Shown here in pieces: positions 5,987 to 7,786 of a DNA stretch of 7,786 bases (its first letter is position 1; the number at the start of each line of letters is the position of its first letter). The stretch is from Bdellovibrionales bacterium RBG_16_40_8 (GTDB lineage Bacteria; Bdellovibrionota; Bdellovibrionia; Bdellovibrionales; UBA1609): contig MEPT01000055.1 in NCBI GenBank assembly GCA_001769925.1, forward strand, positions 44,099-51,884, in the 5' to 3' direction. Position numbers and translations under genes: made by a program. The notes under the pieces are model-generated. The model did no database searches, had not been told where the DNA came from, and was given only the letters and a program-made list of their open reading frames with translations.

Positions 5987-6862
5987 CTACCAAACTATCA
6001 CTTCTTTGGGAATCTCTATCCAACCTTCATCTGCCGGGAAATTGCGCGGACGCTTCTCGCACTGACCGGTAAATTTTAAAACCGCTGTTAGCGCGCATAT
6101 AAACGCATCAAACGCATGTGAATTGTCGACCATTAGTCTAATATCTTGATCATAGATAAATGCAGTCTTATGATTAACTAGCTCTTTTATTATAGCTTGG
6201 CGCATTTCTAATCCGCCAATTTGGTGTTTATGAAAACGCAAATAGGATTTTTGAATATTAAGCGCTCTGCCGATGCGCCATAAGCTTAACTTTGGATAAA
6301 CCTCAATAGTTTTTAAATTTAATCTACGGTTAAGAAAATGAGCTCTGGCTGTCAGCGGAGCTAAATTTGCTCCCATGGCGTGCTGCATTTGAAACGCCTC
6401 TTCCAATTCGCCCGACAAATATTGCTCTACGCAACGCTCTGTGTACGGGGTAAAAAGCTTGTGTCTTGATTTCTCAGACTCACGTTTTCTGTAGTTCTCC
6501 CACATCCAAAGAATTTCCTCTTCTTTGCATGTCTCATAGCCTGGGCAACGTAACTTACAAGTCATACACTTTGGCAAGGTTAACGGTACGTTGTAGGCCA
6601 AATATTCGGTTTTTAACGATCTATGCACTATCTCTTCAAATAAAATTAAGTCAGATGAAATATCACCGGCAGCGTGTATGCGATCTTGCAATTGTGAAAG
6701 AAATATTTTTTTTTGCTTTGGGTAATATTCTACGGCAGCAAGACAGGTCTTGTCAGATTTGCCGCCAGCTAAAGCTATGCCTATAAAACTATGACGTTCT
6801 AAAAAGGTTGATTTGCCTTTACCGGCTGCATTTTTATCACTTGAAACCCGCTTTTTTGACAC
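5987..6862 (-). CDS. DUF429 RNase H-fold protein with Cys4 cluster, apparently missing acidic residues
   Basis: This 291-residue protein belongs to the DUF429 family (RNase H-like fold, proposed nuclease). Signature parts in order: SFIGIALAGGKSDKTCLA (25-42), YNVPLTLP (90-97), a cysteine cluster C99-x2-C102-x3-C106-x5-C112, LFTPYTERCVEQYL, GANLAPLTARAHFL, EVYPKLSLWRIG (187-198), YDQDIRLM, SHAFDAFICALTA (248-260) and FPADEGWIEIP near the end. In relatives the first and second motifs usually read GiDlA and aDxPL; here the acidic positions are Ala30 and Asn91, while Glu187 and Asp252 remain. The cysteines could bind zinc or an Fe-S cluster. The only usable start is GTG 6862, which lies 64 bp inside the GHMP kinase gene. 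The next gene begins 11 bp after its stop. The family call is confident; loss of activity is inferred and needs an alignment. Confidence 0.88.
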   Translation of the reverse strand: MSKKRVSSDKNAAGKGKSTFLERHSFIGIALAGGKSDKTCLAAVEYYPKQKKIFLSQLQDRIHAAGDISSDLILFEEIVHRSLKTEYLAYNVPLTLPKCMTCKLRCPGYETCKEEEILWMWENYRKRESEKSRHKLFTPYTERCVEQYLSGELEEAFQMQHAMGANLAPLTARAHFLNRRLNLKTIEVYPKLSLWRIGRALNIQKSYLRFHKHQIGGLEMRQAIIKELVNHKTAFIYDQDIRLMVDNSHAFDAFICALTAVLKFTGQCEKRPRNFPADEGWIEIPKEVIVW

Positions 6863-7785
6863 GTCTCTGTGATCCCTTCATGCCTAGATGGGTCAGCCCA
6901 TACAAACACGCAGCCTCCACCACCAGCTCCACAAATCTTAACAGCCTGTGCGCCTTCTTGCATAACAATTTTTCTAAGCTTTTCTATCTCTGGGCTAGAA
7001 AATGAAGTAGTTAATTTAATACGTGAATCAAATTCGCTACGAAAGAGCTCAGGCAATTTGTCCCAGGCTTGTTGACGACATACTATTGCCATCTCTGCAG
7101 AAATTTGTGCTATTTCTTTTAGAGCACTAATGGTGCGCTCATCTCCGTCTATTACTGATTTTATCACCTGCCAATTATTTATGCCAGAATGATGCGACTT
7201 GCCCGTATAAATTAAAATCATATTATTGCTAAATATATCTGGAATGTATGGCACAGGCTCAACTTTAATCCCGTCGGCCTTGTAATGAATAATATTAAGC
7301 CCACGTAAAATAGCTGAAAAATAATCTTGTGTACCTGTCGGGCTTTTTATTACCTTAGCTTCAAGATTATGGGCTAGTTCAACCATTTCATGGGTAGACA
7401 TTGATCTACCATTACTTTTATTAAAAGCTTTAATTAAACTTATACAAAGGCTTGAACTGCCACCCAAGCCACCACCTACTGGACTCTGCGAAAACGTGGT
7501 TAAAACAAAACCTTCTTTTGGCACAAAATATTCAAGAATCTTTTGCGCTAAAAGTAACTCTTTGTCAGGACATCGCAAAAGGCTTGTGATATCTGCAAAA
7601 TTTTTTTTATAATTTAAATCGCGAATTTCAATTTCAATATTTGGCGCGGCATGAAAATCTAGTTCACAGCCTGTCATAACATTGATGGCAAGGTTAACCG
7701 TAACGCAGTCACCGACAAACAAGTGAAGTGGCCAACAATCTAGAGTACCGCCAGCCAGATCAACACGAGTTGGCGAAGTGGTTTT
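6799..7785 (-). CDS. GHMP-family sugar kinase (5' end just outside window)
   Basis: This is a GHMP (galacto/homoserine/mevalonate/phosphomevalonate) kinase of the COG2605 sort related to heptose-7-phosphate kinases. The frame stays open to the right edge, and the residues upstream of TTG 7722 read SPTRVDLAGGTLDCWPL, the family's N-terminal substrate motif, so the TTG is internal and only a few codons are missing. In the 328 visible residues the ATP loop is SPVGGGLGGSSSL (101-113), the likely catalytic Asp is D154 in GTQDYFS, and the C-terminal glycine loop is KICGAGGGGCVFVW (283-296). It would phosphorylate a sugar or sugar phosphate with ATP in the cytoplasm, and sugars for lipopolysaccharide or other glycans are usual substrates. 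The true substrate cannot be read from the sequence, and no HddA-type SFAGGGTD motif is present. Its 3' end overlaps the DUF429 gene by 64 bp. Confidence 0.9.
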   Translation of the reverse strand, partial: KTTSPTRVDLAGGTLDCWPLHLFVGDCVTVNLAINVMTGCELDFHAAPNIEIEIRDLNYKKNFADITSLLRCPDKELLLAQKILEYFVPKEGFVLTTFSQSPVGGGLGGSSSLCISLIKAFNKSNGRSMSTHEMVELAHNLEAKVIKSPTGTQDYFSAILRGLNIIHYKADGIKVEPVPYIPDIFSNNMILIYTGKSHHSGINNWQVIKSVIDGDERTISALKEIAQISAEMAIVCRQQAWDKLPELFRSEFDSRIKLTTSFSSPEIEKLRKIVMQEGAQAVKICGAGGGGCVFVWADPSRHEGITETCQKSGFQVIKMQPVKANQPF

Positions 7786-7786
7786 A

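Noticed and set aside
6466..6786. Plus-strand 106-codon open frame opposite the DUF429 gene
   Set aside because: It is antisense to a conserved family protein and has no recognisable domain; treated as a shadow.

Overview
The window looks like an ordinary chromosomal stretch from an AT-rich, Gram-negative (diderm) bacterium. Lipoprotein signals, a signal-peptide periplasmic protein, long A/T homopolymers inside genes and the mix of families fit a predatory or deltaproteobacterial-type lineage such as Bdellovibrionota. That placement is an inference from gene content, not from a marker gene. I see no rRNA, tRNA, CRISPR array, insertion sequence or phage module.

Layout. Bases 2-151 hold the 3' end of a rightward gene, probably a membrane protein. 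Its end overlaps a leftward pair: a von Willebrand factor A (VWA) lipoprotein at 652-1761, followed by a small META/HslJ-like lipoprotein at 137-574. The VWA gene has its own likely promoter near 1880 and a roughly 130-nt leader that can form two hairpins, the second at the ribosome-binding region. Next comes a tight leftward pair separated by one base: an unrecognised 268-residue protein at 3115-3921 and a spore-photoproduct-lyase-like radical SAM protein at 1938-3113. Only 34 bp away, in the opposite direction, is a HAD-type phosphatase of the App1/DUF2183 kind at 3956-5032. It runs into the end of a second leftward operon with three overlapping or closely spaced genes: a GHMP sugar kinase (6799 to beyond the right edge), a DUF429 RNase H-fold protein (5987-6862) and a secreted CsgG/FlgT-like protein with a C-terminal membrane anchor (5040-5975).

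How the genes may work together. The two lipoproteins are probably envelope proteins made from one transcript. The radical SAM protein keeps the Fe-S cluster cysteines but has no cysteine where true spore photoproduct lyase holds its hydrogen donor, so it is probably not a DNA-repair lyase. The DUF429 protein appears to have lost two of the acidic residues usual for its fold and carries a Cys4 cluster. The GHMP kinase suggests sugar-phosphate metabolism for surface polysaccharide, but nothing in the window links the three operon products to one pathway.

No clear new defence or mobile system is visible. The items most worth following up are the structured leader of the VWA gene, the cysteine-lacking SPL paralogue with its unknown partner, and the apparently degenerate DUF429 protein.
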